Assembly (NCBI RefSeq): GCF_025751495.1
Contig: NZ_JAOWKZ010000002.1
Span: forward strand, 937,166 to 1,001,165
Direction: 5' to 3'
DNA: 64,000 nucleotides
Origin: Albidovulum litorale
GTDB lineage: Bacteria > Pseudomonadota > Alphaproteobacteria > Rhodobacterales > Rhodobacteraceae
Part shown: piece after piece, positions 35,061 through 44,136 of the stretch
Position numbering within the stretch: position 1 is the stretch's first letter
How the letters are laid out: each line of letters begins with the position of its first letter
Position numbers and translations under genes: made by a program
Notes under the pieces: generated by a model
Told to the model about the DNA's origin: nothing
Databases searched by the model: none
The model's input: the letters and a program-made list of their open reading frames with translations, nothing else

Positions 35061-38000
35061 TGCCCCGCCTCCATCGCGATGGAGTTGCGCCGGGTGATCC
35101 AGAGCCCCGCATCGCGAAGCGCCGCGAAGCGGTCGCGCATGGCCTGAAGGGCGGCGGGGTTTTCCGCCTGCATGAAGGCCACGACCTGATCCCGGCCCAA
35201 AGTCGCCTCATGATAGAGGTCGAAAAGATGCGGGGGCACCGCGCGGGCGAGATGGGCAAAGGCCGCCATGTGGTCGAGCGTTGCCGCGATCTCGGCGGCA
35301 CCGCGGAAGCCATGGCGCATCATGCCGTCGGCCCAGTTCGGGTTTGCGGCGCGGGCGCGGACGACGCGGCCGATCTCCTCGCAAAGCGTCCTTGCGCGAG
35401 GCGCGTCGGGGCGGGTCGCGTCGAGGTGGTAGAGCGCGGGCGCTTCGCCGCCAAGTCGTGCGACAGCAGCGGCAAAGCCACCCTCATGCGCGGCATAGTC
35501 GGAGGCTAAGAGCAGGTCGGTCTCGGCCAAATCCTGAATGTGGACGAAGCCGTCGGCGCCCTTCACCTGCTCTTCCAGCGCCGCGCGGGCGGGATGGGAA
35601 GCCCCGGAGGCGTCGATGGCCCATTCAGAGCCTGAAAGCCAAGCCTCACCTGCGGCCCTCTGGCCGTCGGGCCCGTAATCCTCAATCGCCTCGCCCATCG
35701 CGACACCGTAGAGGCCGGGCTTCGGTCCGAAAACACGCGGAGACGCGCGCAGGTATGGATTGTCCTCGGGCGCTTCCTCGCGCTCCGCCAAGGCCCTTGC
35801 GGCGGCTTCGAAAAGCTGGGCAAGCCCTGGAAAAACGTCTCTGAACAGGCCCGAAACGCGCAAGGTCACGTCGATCCGGGGCCGGCGGAGCAGGGCGAGG
35901 GGGATCACCTCGAAGCCCGAAACACGCTCGGACCCTTCGTCCCATTTCGGGGAGAGGCCCGCGAGGTGCAGGGCCATCGCGAATTCCTCGCCCGCCGTGC
36001 GCATCGTGGCCGAGCCCCAGAGGTCGATGACCAAGGATTTCGGCCAGTCGCCGTGATCCTGCAGGTGGCGGCGCAGAAGTTCCTCGGCCAGCTTCACGCC
36101 CTGCGCATGGGCGGCGCGCGACGGCACGGCGCGGGGATCGGTGGTGAAGAGGTTGCGGCCCGTCGGCAGCACATCGGAGCGGCCGCGGAAGGGCGAGCCG
36201 GAGGGACCAGCCTCCACCCGTTTGCCGTTTAGCGCCGCCAGCAGCCCGGCACGTTCCTCAACCCCGCACTGGCCGGTGCCGAAGATATGCAGACCGTCGC
36301 CATACTGGCTTTCCTTGATGTCGCAGACGAAGCGATCGATGCGGGTGATCGCCTCGGCGGGGGAGGCATCTTGGGAAATGCCAAGGTCGTCCTCCACCCC
36401 GTGCCCGCGTGCCTCCTCGCGGATCGCTGCAATCAGCCGGTCGCGGCGGGCGGGATCAAGCCCGTCGGCGGTGGAGTATTCGTCGAGCAGGCGTTCGAGG
36501 CGGTTCAGGTCCTCGGGCAGGTTGCTCTCCACCAGAGGCGGCGGCAGGTGGCCGATAGTGACGGCGCCGATGCGGCGCTTGGCCTGCGCGGCCTCGCCGG
36601 GGTCGTTGACGATGAAGGGGTAGATGACCGGCAGGGGGCCGGTCAGCGCCTCGGGCCAGCACTCGGCCGAGAGCGCCACCGACTTGCCCGGCAGCCATTC
36701 GAGCGTCCCATGCGCGCCGATATGGATCAGCGCGTGCAGCCCCTGCGACCGGAGCCAGAGGTAGAAGGCGACATAGGCATGGCGCGGGGTTCGGCTCAGG
36801 TCATGGTAATCGTCGCCCCGGGTTGTGGCCTCGCCGCGTTCGGGTTGCAGGGCGACGATGGCCTTGCTCCGCCGGATCGCGTGAAAACGGAAATGGCCAT
36901 CCGTGACCGAAGGGTCGGTCGCAGGATCACCCCAGGCGGCGAATAGGGCATCTTTTAGCGGGGCAGAAAGGGTCGAAACAGTGTCTGTATAGGCAGAAAC
37001 GGGCCATTCCAGTGTTTCCGCCGTCAGGGAATGACCGAGGTTCTCGCCCACTTTCACATAATGGTTTCCGTCGGCAAGGGCCGCAAGGATGCCTTCCGCC
37101 GAGGCCAGCGCGTCGAGGCCCACGGCATGGGCCAACTGATGCGTCTTGCCGGGATAGGTGGAAAGGACCAGCGCGACACTGCGGTCAGGCGCGGGCGTGG
37201 TCGAAAGGCGGTGCCAACCCACCACGCGATCGGCCACGGCGGCAATGCGGTCCGGGTCGGCGCGGTGAGCGAAGCGGGAAAATTGCAGGTCGGGGTCTTT
37301 CTTGCCCGGGCTTTTGAAGCTCGCGACACCAGCGAAGATCCGGCCATCGACCTCGGGCAAAACGACATGCATGGCGAGATCGGCGGGCGATAGGCCCCGC
37401 TCGGCTTCAGCCCAGTCCTTCTTCCGCGCTGTGGAGAGGGCGACTTGAAAGACCGGGCAGCCCGCTGCGTCGAGGGGCGAGGCGGAACCATCCGTACCTT
37501 TGGCCGAAAAGGCGGTCGCATTGACCACAGCGGCGGGGGCAAGGCGGGCAAGCTCGGCCCGCAGCCAAGCAGCGGCGGCGGGGTCCTTCAGCGAGGCGGC
37601 ATAGGCGCCGATCGCGGCAAAACCGCGCTTCTCCAGCGCTGCGATCAGCGCGTCGACAGGGTCGGTATCGGCGGAGGTCAGATAGGAGCGGTAGAAGGTC
37701 ACGACGGCAAGCGGTTGGTCGGATACTTCGGGCGCGGGCGCGACGCCTTTGCCGGGCAGATACCACCCGAAACCGGGCACCGTCTTGTCGCCAATGACCG
37801 GCCCGGCATAAAGGCCCGCCGCCAGCGCCATCTGCTGAAGCGCCGCCTGCGCGGCCACGGCACCGCCCGCGTCACAGAGCGCCTGCAGGCGGCGCAGGGT
37901 CGATTTCGGCAGGGTAGAAAGCGCGTCCAGCCGCGCATCCTCGCGCCCGTCGGCAGGCAGTATCGCCAGCGCGATGCCGTTCCTGCGGGCAAGGTCCTGC

Positions 38001-38299
38001 ACCTGTGCAAGCCCGTAGGGCCAGTAGCTTTCGCCCCCGATCAGGCGGATGAGGATGCCTTTTGCGCCCGACAGTGTCTGTTCGACATAGGTGTCGACCG
38101 ACAGGGGATGCCGCAGCGCCACGAGGTTCGCCAGCCGCACGGTCGGCAGACCGCCCGCCGCCCGATGCCAGCCCGCCGCGAAAGCGCCAAGGTCGCTGTC
38201 GGAAAACGACAGCACCACCAGTTCGGCCGGGTCCTGACCCAGGTCGAACGGGGTGTCCGTTTCCTCCAGCCCATGGCTTTCGCGGAAGACGACGTGCAT
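35057..38299 (-). CDS. cobN: Aerobic cobaltochelatase large subunit CobN
   Basis: CobN (1080 aa) binds hydrogenobyrinic acid a,c-diamide and inserts cobalt with the CobS-CobT ATPase. It shows the CobN/magnesium-chelatase H-like features HIGAHGTLEWLPGKSVALS, VNDPGEAAQAKRR and VIDLWGSATMRTAGEE. It is shorter than the about 1275 aa of the Pseudomonas denitrificans protein. Neither cobS nor cobT (chelatase) lies in this window. Two motif copies occur, at 36976-36994 and, weaker, 38069-38087. The cobW stop is 6 bp upstream. Confidence 0.95.
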   Translation of the reverse strand: MHVVFRESHGLEETDTPFDLGQDPAELVVLSFSDSDLGAFAAGWHRAAGGLPTVRLANLVALRHPLSVDTYVEQTLSGAKGILIRLIGGESYWPYGLAQVQDLARRNGIALAILPADGREDARLDALSTLPKSTLRRLQALCDAGGAVAAQAALQQMALAAGLYAGPVIGDKTVPGFGWYLPGKGVAPAPEVSDQPLAVVTFYRSYLTSADTDPVDALIAALEKRGFAAIGAYAASLKDPAAAAWLRAELARLAPAAVVNATAFSAKGTDGSASPLDAAGCPVFQVALSTARKKDWAEAERGLSPADLAMHVVLPEVDGRIFAGVASFKSPGKKDPDLQFSRFAHRADPDRIAAVADRVVGWHRLSTTPAPDRSVALVLSTYPGKTHQLAHAVGLDALASAEGILAALADGNHYVKVGENLGHSLTAETLEWPVSAYTDTVSTLSAPLKDALFAAWGDPATDPSVTDGHFRFHAIRRSKAIVALQPERGEATTRGDDYHDLSRTPRHAYVAFYLWLRSQGLHALIHIGAHGTLEWLPGKSVALSAECWPEALTGPLPVIYPFIVNDPGEAAQAKRRIGAVTIGHLPPPLVESNLPEDLNRLERLLDEYSTADGLDPARRDRLIAAIREEARGHGVEDDLGISQDASPAEAITRIDRFVCDIKESQYGDGLHIFGTGQCGVEERAGLLAALNGKRVEAGPSGSPFRGRSDVLPTGRNLFTTDPRAVPSRAAHAQGVKLAEELLRRHLQDHGDWPKSLVIDLWGSATMRTAGEEFAMALHLAGLSPKWDEGSERVSGFEVIPLALLRRPRIDVTLRVSGLFRDVFPGLAQLFEAAARALAEREEAPEDNPYLRASPRVFGPKPGLYGVAMGEAIEDYGPDGQRAAGEAWLSGSEWAIDASGASHPARAALEEQVKGADGFVHIQDLAETDLLLASDYAAHEGGFAAAVARLGGEAPALYHLDATRPDAPRARTLCEEIGRVVRARAANPNWADGMMRHGFRGAAEIAATLDHMAAFAHLARAVPPHLFDLYHEATLGRDQVVAFMQAENPAALQAMRDRFAALRDAGLWITRRNSIAMEAGQ

Positions 38300-38305
38300 T
38301 ACGGA

Positions 38306-39355
38306 TCAGGCCCCTACGGTTTCCGGCACCAGAACCGCGCGGATAGCGGCCGGATCGACATCGTGATGTTCTCCGATGACAACCAGCTTAGAGGCGCGGG
38401 GAGTATCGCCCCACGGCTTGTCGTATTGCGCGCGGATGCGCGTCCCGACGGCCTGCACCAGCATGCGCATCGGCTTGCCAGTGACCGCGACATAACCCTT
38501 CACGCGAAGGATGTTCTGCTCCTCGGCAAGGCGGGTGATCGCCGCCTTCAGCGCCTCGGGATCGGTGACTTCCGGCAGGTCGATGACGACGGTGTCGAAA
38601 TCGTCATGTTCATGATCGTCGTGGCCGTCATGGTGCGAGGGGCGAGCGTCGAGATCGTCCTCGGCGGCGGCGTTCAATCCGAGGATCACAGCGGGGTCGA
38701 TGCGGCCCTCCTCCATGGCGAGGATCGGCAGCTTGCGCGGGGCTTCGGCCTCGATCACCGCCTTGGCGGCGGCCAGTCCCGCCTCACCCGCCAGATCGGC
38801 CTTCGACAGAAGCACGATATCGGCGCAGGAGATCTGGTCCTCGAACACCTCGGACAGCGGCGTTTCGTGGTCGATACTGTCATCGGCTTCGCGCTGGGCC
38901 TGCACCGCGTCCACATCCGGCGCGAACCGGCCAGCCGCGACGGCCTCGGCATCGGCAAGCGCGATGACCCCGTCAACGGTGATGCGCGACCGGATCGCGG
39001 GCCAGTCGAAGGCCTTCAGAAGCGGTTTCGGCAAAGCAAGGCCAGAGGTCTCGATCAGGATATGGTCGGGGCGCTCGGGCAGCGCCATAAGTGCCTCGAT
39101 CGTCGGGATGAAATCTTCGGCGACGGTGCAGCAGATGCAGCCATTGGCCAGTTCGACGATGTTTTCGGCCGGGCAATTCTCGTCCGCGCAGCTTTTCAGG
39201 ATATCGCCATCGACGCCCACGGTGCCGAATTCGTTGACCAGCACGGCCAGACGCTTGCCCTGCGGGTTCTGCATCAGGTGGCGGATCAGCGTCGTCTTGC
39301 CCGCGCCCAGAAAGCCGGTGATGACGGTGACGGGAATTTTCGAAAGATCGGACAT
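38306..39355 (-). CDS. cobW: CobW GTPase metallochaperone
   Basis: CobW (349 aa) is a G3E GTPase that supplies cobalt to the chelatase. It has Walker A GFLGAGKTT, the metal motif GCICC, LIETSGLALP, the SKAD base motif and a His/Asp-rich loop HHDGHDDHEHDD near residue 240, then a CobW C-terminal domain. It follows the DUF1636 gene without a gap (TGA directly joined to ATG) and precedes cobN by 6 bp. Confidence 0.95.
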   Translation of the reverse strand: MSDLSKIPVTVITGFLGAGKTTLIRHLMQNPQGKRLAVLVNEFGTVGVDGDILKSCADENCPAENIVELANGCICCTVAEDFIPTIEALMALPERPDHILIETSGLALPKPLLKAFDWPAIRSRITVDGVIALADAEAVAAGRFAPDVDAVQAQREADDSIDHETPLSEVFEDQISCADIVLLSKADLAGEAGLAAAKAVIEAEAPRKLPILAMEEGRIDPAVILGLNAAAEDDLDARPSHHDGHDDHEHDDFDTVVIDLPEVTDPEALKAAITRLAEEQNILRVKGYVAVTGKPMRMLVQAVGTRIRAQYDKPWGDTPRASKLVVIGEHHDVDPAAIRAVLVPETVGA

Positions 39356-39715
39356 TCAGCTCTCCATCGGGGGAATGCGGGCAAGGCTTTGTTTGCGGAA
39401 GATCACCGGACGGTCCCGCCATGGCACGATGCCGTCCGCCGTTGCAGCATAGGCGGCGACACCGGCGAGGATATCCGCGACATGTTCGTCGGGATTGAGC
39501 CCGCGATAGACATAGGACCAGCGGCCAGGGCCGGAAATCGCGATATTGCAGCCGTGGTCGCAGGCCGAAAGACACTCGACCGGCACGATGCGCACGCCCT
39601 CCGGCGCGCCTGCGGCCTGCAGGGCTTCCAGAAGCTTCGTTCCGGGGCGGACCTCATCATCGGGGATAGGCTGGTCCATCCGGCAGGTCGTGCAGACATG
39701 AACTGTTACGGTCAC
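39356..39715 (-). CDS. DUF1636 family Cys-rich protein (copy 2)
   Basis: The 119-aa protein has CTTC near the start and CLSACDHGC in the middle, with GPGRWSYVYRGLNP and a C-terminal IFRKQSLARIPP. It is a DUF1636 protein longer than copy 1 (26424-26741). The open frame continues far upstream against nnrS, but the GTG at 39715 matches the family start, with AAGGA ten bases before it. It is the first gene after the second cobalamin riboswitch. Confidence 0.85.
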   Translation of the reverse strand: MTVTVHVCTTCRMDQPIPDDEVRPGTKLLEALQAAGAPEGVRIVPVECLSACDHGCNIAISGPGRWSYVYRGLNPDEHVADILAGVAAYAATADGIVPWRDRPVIFRKQSLARIPPMES

Positions 39716-39820
39716 GGGTCGCCGGTCCTTCCATTTCGCGGAAAGGGGCGGGCCTGCGGGGGGCGTCACATTGCCCCGAGCCGGTCGCGGAATCCCCCGT
39801 CCGCCGTCACATTCCTTTGC

Positions 39821-40018
39821 TGGCAGGTCTCCCGGCTTGCGGATGTCGGAGCCTGACGGCCCCGGCGGCCCCTCCCCCTTCCCGGCATCTTGCCAGTGGG
39901 CGTGGGGGGCCTCTCCGGTCACGGTCGCGGGGGCGGCTGCGCTTCGGCCCCGGACCACGAGTGGTCGCAAAGCCTGTCGCATTCCCTCTTCGCCTGCCTT
40001 AGGCAGGAACCAGCGCGC
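39821..40018 (-). ncRNA. Cobalamin riboswitch upstream of DUF1636-cobW-cobN
   Basis: The minus strand shows GGTTCCTGCC, a GAAGAGGGAATGCG loop, GCCGCCCCCGCGACCGTGA, CCACTGG, GATGCCGGGAAGG and the 3' B12-box CAAGCCGGGAGACCTGCC near 39838-39821. It is 105 nt before the DUF1636 start. It should control the main corrin-ring operon. Confidence 0.93.
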
Positions 40019-40021
40019 CTC

Positions 40022-40050
40022 TCCTGAGGCATTGACGCACATCTTGTCAA
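40022..40050 (-). promoter_or_regulatory. Candidate promoter of the main cob operon
   Basis: Minus strand TTGACA (40050-40045), 17 bp, TCAGGA (40027-40022). The -35 is consensus, the -10 is poor. The predicted start near 40015-40018 matches the 5' end of the riboswitch. Confidence 0.4.
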
Positions 40051-40066
40051 GCAAACACAGGTAAGC

Positions 40067-41251
40067 ATGGACGGCAACGAAGCCCCGACGCACAGGAACG
40101 ACCCGGCAGGCGCCACGGGCGGCATCTTCGCCACGGCGCACCGGCCGATGTTTCTGCTGGCGGCGCTTTGGGCGGTGATCGTGATCGGCTGGCGCTACTT
40201 CGGCGAATCGGATGGGCCGGTATCGGATGCGCTGGGTTCGCCTGTTCTCTGGCACGCGCATGAGATGATCTTCGGCTTCGCTGGTGCGGCCTTTGCCGGA
40301 TACACGTTGACCGCCGCGCCAAGCTGGAGCCGCCGCGCCCCCGCCTCGGGTTTGCCCATCGCCGTGCTGACCGGGCTCTGGATCGCGGCCAGGATCGCGA
40401 TTGCCGGAGTAACCGGGCTGCCGCTGATGCCGGTCGCCCTCACCGCCACCGCCTTCTTCGTCTGGCTTGCAGCACTTCTCGCGGGTGAGGCGATTTCGGG
40501 CCGGTCGGCCAAGGGCGCGCTTCAGGCCGTGTTCGCGGTGCTGCTCGGCGCGGCCGATCTGGCCATGATCCTTGGTCTGGTCGAACCCCGCGCCGCCATT
40601 CTTGTCTTCGCGCTGGTCCTGTCGGTGATCGGGGGGCGTATGGTTCGGGCCTTTACCGAGAACCGGGTTCTGTCCGAAGGGGCGGCCCCGATCCCGCAGG
40701 CGGCTATCGCCGGGTATCTGGGCGCGACCGGCATTGTCGCCGCGCTGGTTGCGGACGCCACCGGCGCAGCGGCGATTGCCGGCGCCGCGCTGGTGATCGC
40801 GGCGGGGGCAGAGGCGCTGCGGCTTTTCCTGTGGCAGCGGGCGGCGGTGCGCCATGATGCGCTGGTCCTGATGCTGCACCTCGGCTTTGTCTGGCTGCCG
40901 GTCGGGCTGGCCCTGACCGGTCTGGCGCTGCTGGGCGTTGAGGTTTTTGCCGCCCCCGATGCCCTTCACGCGCTGACCGCAGGGGCGATGTCCTGCCTGA
41001 TCCACGCCGTCGCTGCCCGCGCCGTCGCCCTGCGGACTCCGGAACGGCTGGTCGCGCGATGGCCCGGCATCATTGCCTTTGCCCTTGTCTGGTTTGCGGC
41101 CTGCCTGCGTCTGGCGGAAGGGAGCTTTCCAGCGCTCAGCCTATTGGCCGCGATCCTTTGGGTCGCGGGATGGTTGGTATATCTGATGACGCTGATCCCG
41201 ACCCTGCGCGGCGCACCTGAGCGCCCGGTCTTCAGCGGGCCGCGTGCATGA
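40067..41251 (+). CDS. NnrS family heme/copper membrane protein
   Basis: The 394-aa protein has about 12 membrane segments, the NnrS hallmark WHAHEMIFGFAGAAFAGY and GGRMVRAFTENR. NnrS is a heme and copper membrane protein linked to nitric-oxide tolerance and denitrification. It is divergent from the main cob operon and 67 bp before cobO, so it may be read together with cobO. No denitrification genes are visible, so its place here may relate to protection of cobalt/corrin steps from NO (speculation). Confidence 0.88.
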   Translation: MDGNEAPTHRNDPAGATGGIFATAHRPMFLLAALWAVIVIGWRYFGESDGPVSDALGSPVLWHAHEMIFGFAGAAFAGYTLTAAPSWSRRAPASGLPIAVLTGLWIAARIAIAGVTGLPLMPVALTATAFFVWLAALLAGEAISGRSAKGALQAVFAVLLGAADLAMILGLVEPRAAILVFALVLSVIGGRMVRAFTENRVLSEGAAPIPQAAIAGYLGATGIVAALVADATGAAAIAGAALVIAAGAEALRLFLWQRAAVRHDALVLMLHLGFVWLPVGLALTGLALLGVEVFAAPDALHALTAGAMSCLIHAVAARAVALRTPERLVARWPGIIAFALVWFAACLRLAEGSFPALSLLAAILWVAGWLVYLMTLIPTLRGAPERPVFSGPRA

Positions 41252-41318
41252 GGCAGCTCTCGCCATTGTCCGCACAATCGCCTATTGAACCCCGACCCGA
41301 GACCAGAAGGGACATGCC

Positions 41319-41936
41319 ATGACCACGCCAGTGAATGACGCCGAACGCCACGCCCAGAAGATGGCCAAGAAGAAGGCCGCGCGCGACAAGATCATGGCGA
41401 CGAAAGAGGGCGAGAAGGGCTTGATCATCGTCCATACCGGGGCGGGCAAGGGCAAATCCTCGTCTGGCTTCGGGATGATCCTGCGCTGCATCGCGCATGA
41501 GATGCCCAGCGCGGTGGTGCAGTTCATCAAGGGCGCGTGGTCCACCGGCGAACGCACGCTGATCGAGGCGAATTTCGGCCATCTCTGCCAGTTCTACGCG
41601 ATGGGCGAGGGCTTTACCTGGGAAACCCAGGACAAGACCCGCGACATCGCTGCCGCCCGCAAGGGTTGGGAGAAGGCCAAGGAACTGATCCGGGATGAGA
41701 GGAACCGGATGGTGCTGCTCGATGAGATCAACATCGCGCTCCGCTACGATTATCTGGATGTGGCCGAGGTGGTGGCCTTCCTGAAAGATGAAAAGCCGGC
41801 AATGACCCATGTCGTGCTGACGGGCCGCAACGCCAAGGAGGAACTGATCGAGATCGCTGACCTCGTGACCGAGATGACGCTGATCAAGCATCCGTTCCGG
41901 TCGGGGATCAAGGGTCAGAAAGGGGTCGAGTTCTGA
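41319..41936 (+). CDS. cobO: Cob(I)yrinic acid a,c-diamide adenosyltransferase CobO
   Basis: CobO (205 aa) adenosylates the reduced corrinoid with ATP. It has the P-loop HTGAGKGKSSSGFGM, FIKGAWSTGER, VLLDEINIAL and VVLTGRNA. The stop overlaps the next start (TGATG). The N-terminal 30 residues are Lys/Ala-rich. Confidence 0.95.
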   Translation: MTTPVNDAERHAQKMAKKKAARDKIMATKEGEKGLIIVHTGAGKGKSSSGFGMILRCIAHEMPSAVVQFIKGAWSTGERTLIEANFGHLCQFYAMGEGFTWETQDKTRDIAAARKGWEKAKELIRDERNRMVLLDEINIALRYDYLDVAEVVAFLKDEKPAMTHVVLTGRNAKEELIEIADLVTEMTLIKHPFRSGIKGQKGVEF

Positions 41937-42280
41937 TGGCACCCAAACGTCTTCTGACCGAATTCGGCATGGGCACCAGCCTGCGCCGCCAGGATTACAC
42001 CGAGGCTGCGGTGCGCGCCGTGAAAGACGCGCTCTGGCACAATTCGATCAATCTGGCGGAGCTGTTCGGGCGACCCAAGGGCGACATGCTGATTGATGTG
42101 GAGATCGGCGTTCAGGCCCCGGACAGGGTCAATTCCGCCGCAATCCTTGCGGTTTTTCCCTATGGCCAGCCGAAGGTTACGGTCGTGAAGGGCGGGCTTG
42201 ACGTTCCCCGCACCGATGGCGGCAAGCCGACGGTGATCGCCAATGCGGCGATTTCGGTTTCACTGGAGGTGGGCGCATGA
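41936..42280 (+). CDS. Lin0512 family protein (copy 1)
   Basis: The 114-aa protein fits the Lin0512 family: RLLTEFGMGTSLRRQDYTEAAVRAVKDAL, then DVEIGVQAPDRV and GQPKVTVVKGGL. Function is unknown. It is translationally coupled to cobO and to the second copy, and lies between cobO and cobQ, pointing to a role in or near corrinoid adenosylation or amidation. Confidence 0.82.
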   Translation: MAPKRLLTEFGMGTSLRRQDYTEAAVRAVKDALWHNSINLAELFGRPKGDMLIDVEIGVQAPDRVNSAAILAVFPYGQPKVTVVKGGLDVPRTDGGKPTVIANAAISVSLEVGA

Positions 42281-42621
42281 GCGATCAGCGGTTCATCATC
42301 GAAATGGGCATGGGCAACGATCAGTACGGGCAGGATTACCAAAAGGCCGCCCGGCGCGCGATCGAGGACGCGATCCGCCACTCCTCAATCCCCATGTTTG
42401 ATGCGCTTGGCTTGGACCATGCCGCGATGCGGGTTGAGGTCACGGTCGGCGTACAGAAGCCCGAGGCGATAGATTGTGCGGCTCTCACCGCCAGTCTGCC
42501 CCGTGGCACCGTGACAGTCACGGCCACCCATGGCGGTCTCAATGTCATCAATCCCGACAGCGGCAATGTGATCGTGATTGCCACCGCCGCTGTCGAGGCC
42601 TTCCTGCCGTATCAGGGCTAG
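42277..42621 (+). CDS. Lin0512 family protein (copy 2)
   Basis: Also 114 aa and clearly paralogous to copy 1: FIIEMGMGNDQYGQDYQKAARRAIEDAI, EVTVGVQKPEAI, GTVTVTATHGGL. The two copies differ through most positions, so the duplication is old, or they form a heteromer. Overlaps copy 1 by 4 bp and ends 3 bp before cobQ. Confidence 0.82.
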   Translation: MSDQRFIIEMGMGNDQYGQDYQKAARRAIEDAIRHSSIPMFDALGLDHAAMRVEVTVGVQKPEAIDCAALTASLPRGTVTVTATHGGLNVINPDSGNVIVIATAAVEAFLPYQG

Positions 42622-42624
42622 GGC

Positions 42625-44070
42625 ATGACACGGGCACTGATGATCCAGGGCTGCGGCTCGAATGTCGGAAAGTCGCTTCTGGTTGCAGGGGTGTGCCGGG
42701 TCGCGAAGCGCCGGGGGCTATCGGTCGCGCCCTTCAAGCCGCAGAACATGTCGAACAATGCCGCCGTGACAGTGGACGGGGGTGAGATCGGGCGGGCGCA
42801 GGCCTTGCAGGCACTGGCCTGCGGTCTGGAGCCGCATACGGACATGAACCCTATCCTTCTGAAACCCGAAACTGATACCGGCGCGCAGGTCGTGGTTCAG
42901 GGCAAAAGGCTGACGACCGTCCGGGCAAGAGACTATTCCGCCCTGAAACCACAACTTCTGACCTCGGTGCTGGAGAGTTTCCAGCGCCTGAAAACCGCAC
43001 ACGACCTTGTCATCGTCGAAGGTGCGGGCAGCCCGGCGGAGGTCAATTTGCGCAAGGGCGATATCGCCAATATGGGTTTTGCGCGTGCCGCCAACGTGCC
43101 TGTGGTGCTGGCCGGCGATATCGACCGGGGCGGGGTGATCGCCCAGATCGTGGGCACGCAGGCCGTGCTTGACCCCGAGGACGCGGAGATGGTCGCGGGG
43201 TTCCTGATCAACAAGTTCCGCGGCGACCCCAGCCTTTTCGACGATGGCTACCGGCTGATCGAGGACCGCACAGGCTGGCGCGGTTTCGGGGTGCTGCCCT
43301 ATTTCAAGGATGCCGCAAAACTGCCCGCCGAGGATGCACTTGATCTTCGCGGAACCGCCGATGGCGGCCCCCTAAAGATCGCCTGCCTCGCCCTCAGCCG
43401 TATCGCCAATTTCGACGATCTTGACCCGTTGAAACTGGAACCGGGGATCAGCCTGACCATGGTCCGCGCGGGTGAGCCAATCCCGGGCGATACGACGCTC
43501 GTGATCATCCCGGGCTCAAAATCCACGCGCGGCGACCTCGCCTATCTCCGCGAACAGGGCTGGGACATCGACCTTGCCGCCCATATCCGGCGCGGCGGCC
43601 ATGTGTTGGGCATTTGCGGCGGTTACCAGATGCTGGGACGGACCATCGCGGACCCCGACGGTATCGAAGGCCCTGTGGGTGAGGACCGGGGGCTCGGCCT
43701 CCTCGATGTTGCAACCGTAATGACACCCGACAAACGCCTGACCCGAACCAGTGCCATCCACGCGGTGACCGGAGCTCCAATGGAGGGTTACGAGATCCAT
43801 ATCGGCCGGACCGAGGGACCGGACCGCGCGCGGCCTTTTGCCTTTGTGGAGGGCATGCCCGAAGGCGCGACCTCTTCCGATGGTCGCATCGCCGGCAGTT
43901 ACCTGCACGGCATGTTCACGGGCGATGCGTTCCGCGCCGAATTTCTCGAACGCCTGGGGGCAGCCTCGACCACCAGCTACGGAGCCGGCGTCGAGGCGAC
44001 GCTCGGCGCGCTGGCCGATCATATGGAGGCGCATCTGGACATCGACGGCCTCCTTGCGCTGGCCTGCTGA
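42625..44070 (+). CDS. cobQ: Cobyric acid synthase CobQ
   Basis: CobQ (481 aa) amidates the b, d, e and g carboxylates of adenosylcobyrinic diamide. It has the ATPase P-loop-like [34 protein letters not shown], and the glutaminase Cys in [11 protein letters not shown] with the final GSYLHGMF His. It ends the plus-strand cobO-Lin0512-Lin0512-cobQ operon, followed by a double hairpin. Confidence 0.95.
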   Translation: MTRALMIQGCGSNVGKSLLVAGVCRVAKRRGLSVAPFKPQNMSNNAAVTVDGGEIGRAQALQALACGLEPHTDMNPILLKPETDTGAQVVVQGKRLTTVRARDYSALKPQLLTSVLESFQRLKTAHDLVIVEGAGSPAEVNLRKGDIANMGFARAANVPVVLAGDIDRGGVIAQIVGTQAVLDPEDAEMVAGFLINKFRGDPSLFDDGYRLIEDRTGWRGFGVLPYFKDAAKLPAEDALDLRGTADGGPLKIACLALSRIANFDDLDPLKLEPGISLTMVRAGEPIPGDTTLVIIPGSKSTRGDLAYLREQGWDIDLAAHIRRGGHVLGICGGYQMLGRTIADPDGIEGPVGEDRGLGLLDVATVMTPDKRLTRTSAIHAVTGAPMEGYEIHIGRTEGPDRARPFAFVEGMPEGATSSDGRIAGSYLHGMFTGDAFRAEFLERLGAASTTSYGAGVEATLGALADHMEAHLDIDGLLALAC

Positions 44071-44100
44071 CCACTTTCTGTCGGAAAATACTCCGGGGGA

Positions 44101-44134
44101 ATTGCCCGGAACGGGCAATGGGGGCAGCGCCCCC
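44101..44134. terminator. Double hairpin between convergent cobQ and bluB
   Basis: Two perfect hairpins: ATTGCCC (44101-44107) with GGGCAAT (44113-44119), and GGGGGC (44120-44125) with GCCCCC (44129-44134). They sit between convergent stops and may work in both directions. Confidence 0.65.
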
Positions 44135-44136
44135 GG

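Noticed and set aside
40032..40050. FNR/NNR-type box before nnrS (TTGAC...GTCAA)
   Set aside because: The gap is nine bases instead of four, and TTGACA reads better as a -35 for the opposite-strand cob operon.
39771..40064. Open frame across the second cobalamin riboswitch
   Set aside because: It runs through the riboswitch fold on the other strand; chance open frame in GC-rich DNA.
39716..41005. Long N-terminal extension of the DUF1636 gene, antisense to nnrS
   Set aside because: The family starts at the GTG at 39715; the rest is a shadow of nnrS and the riboswitch.
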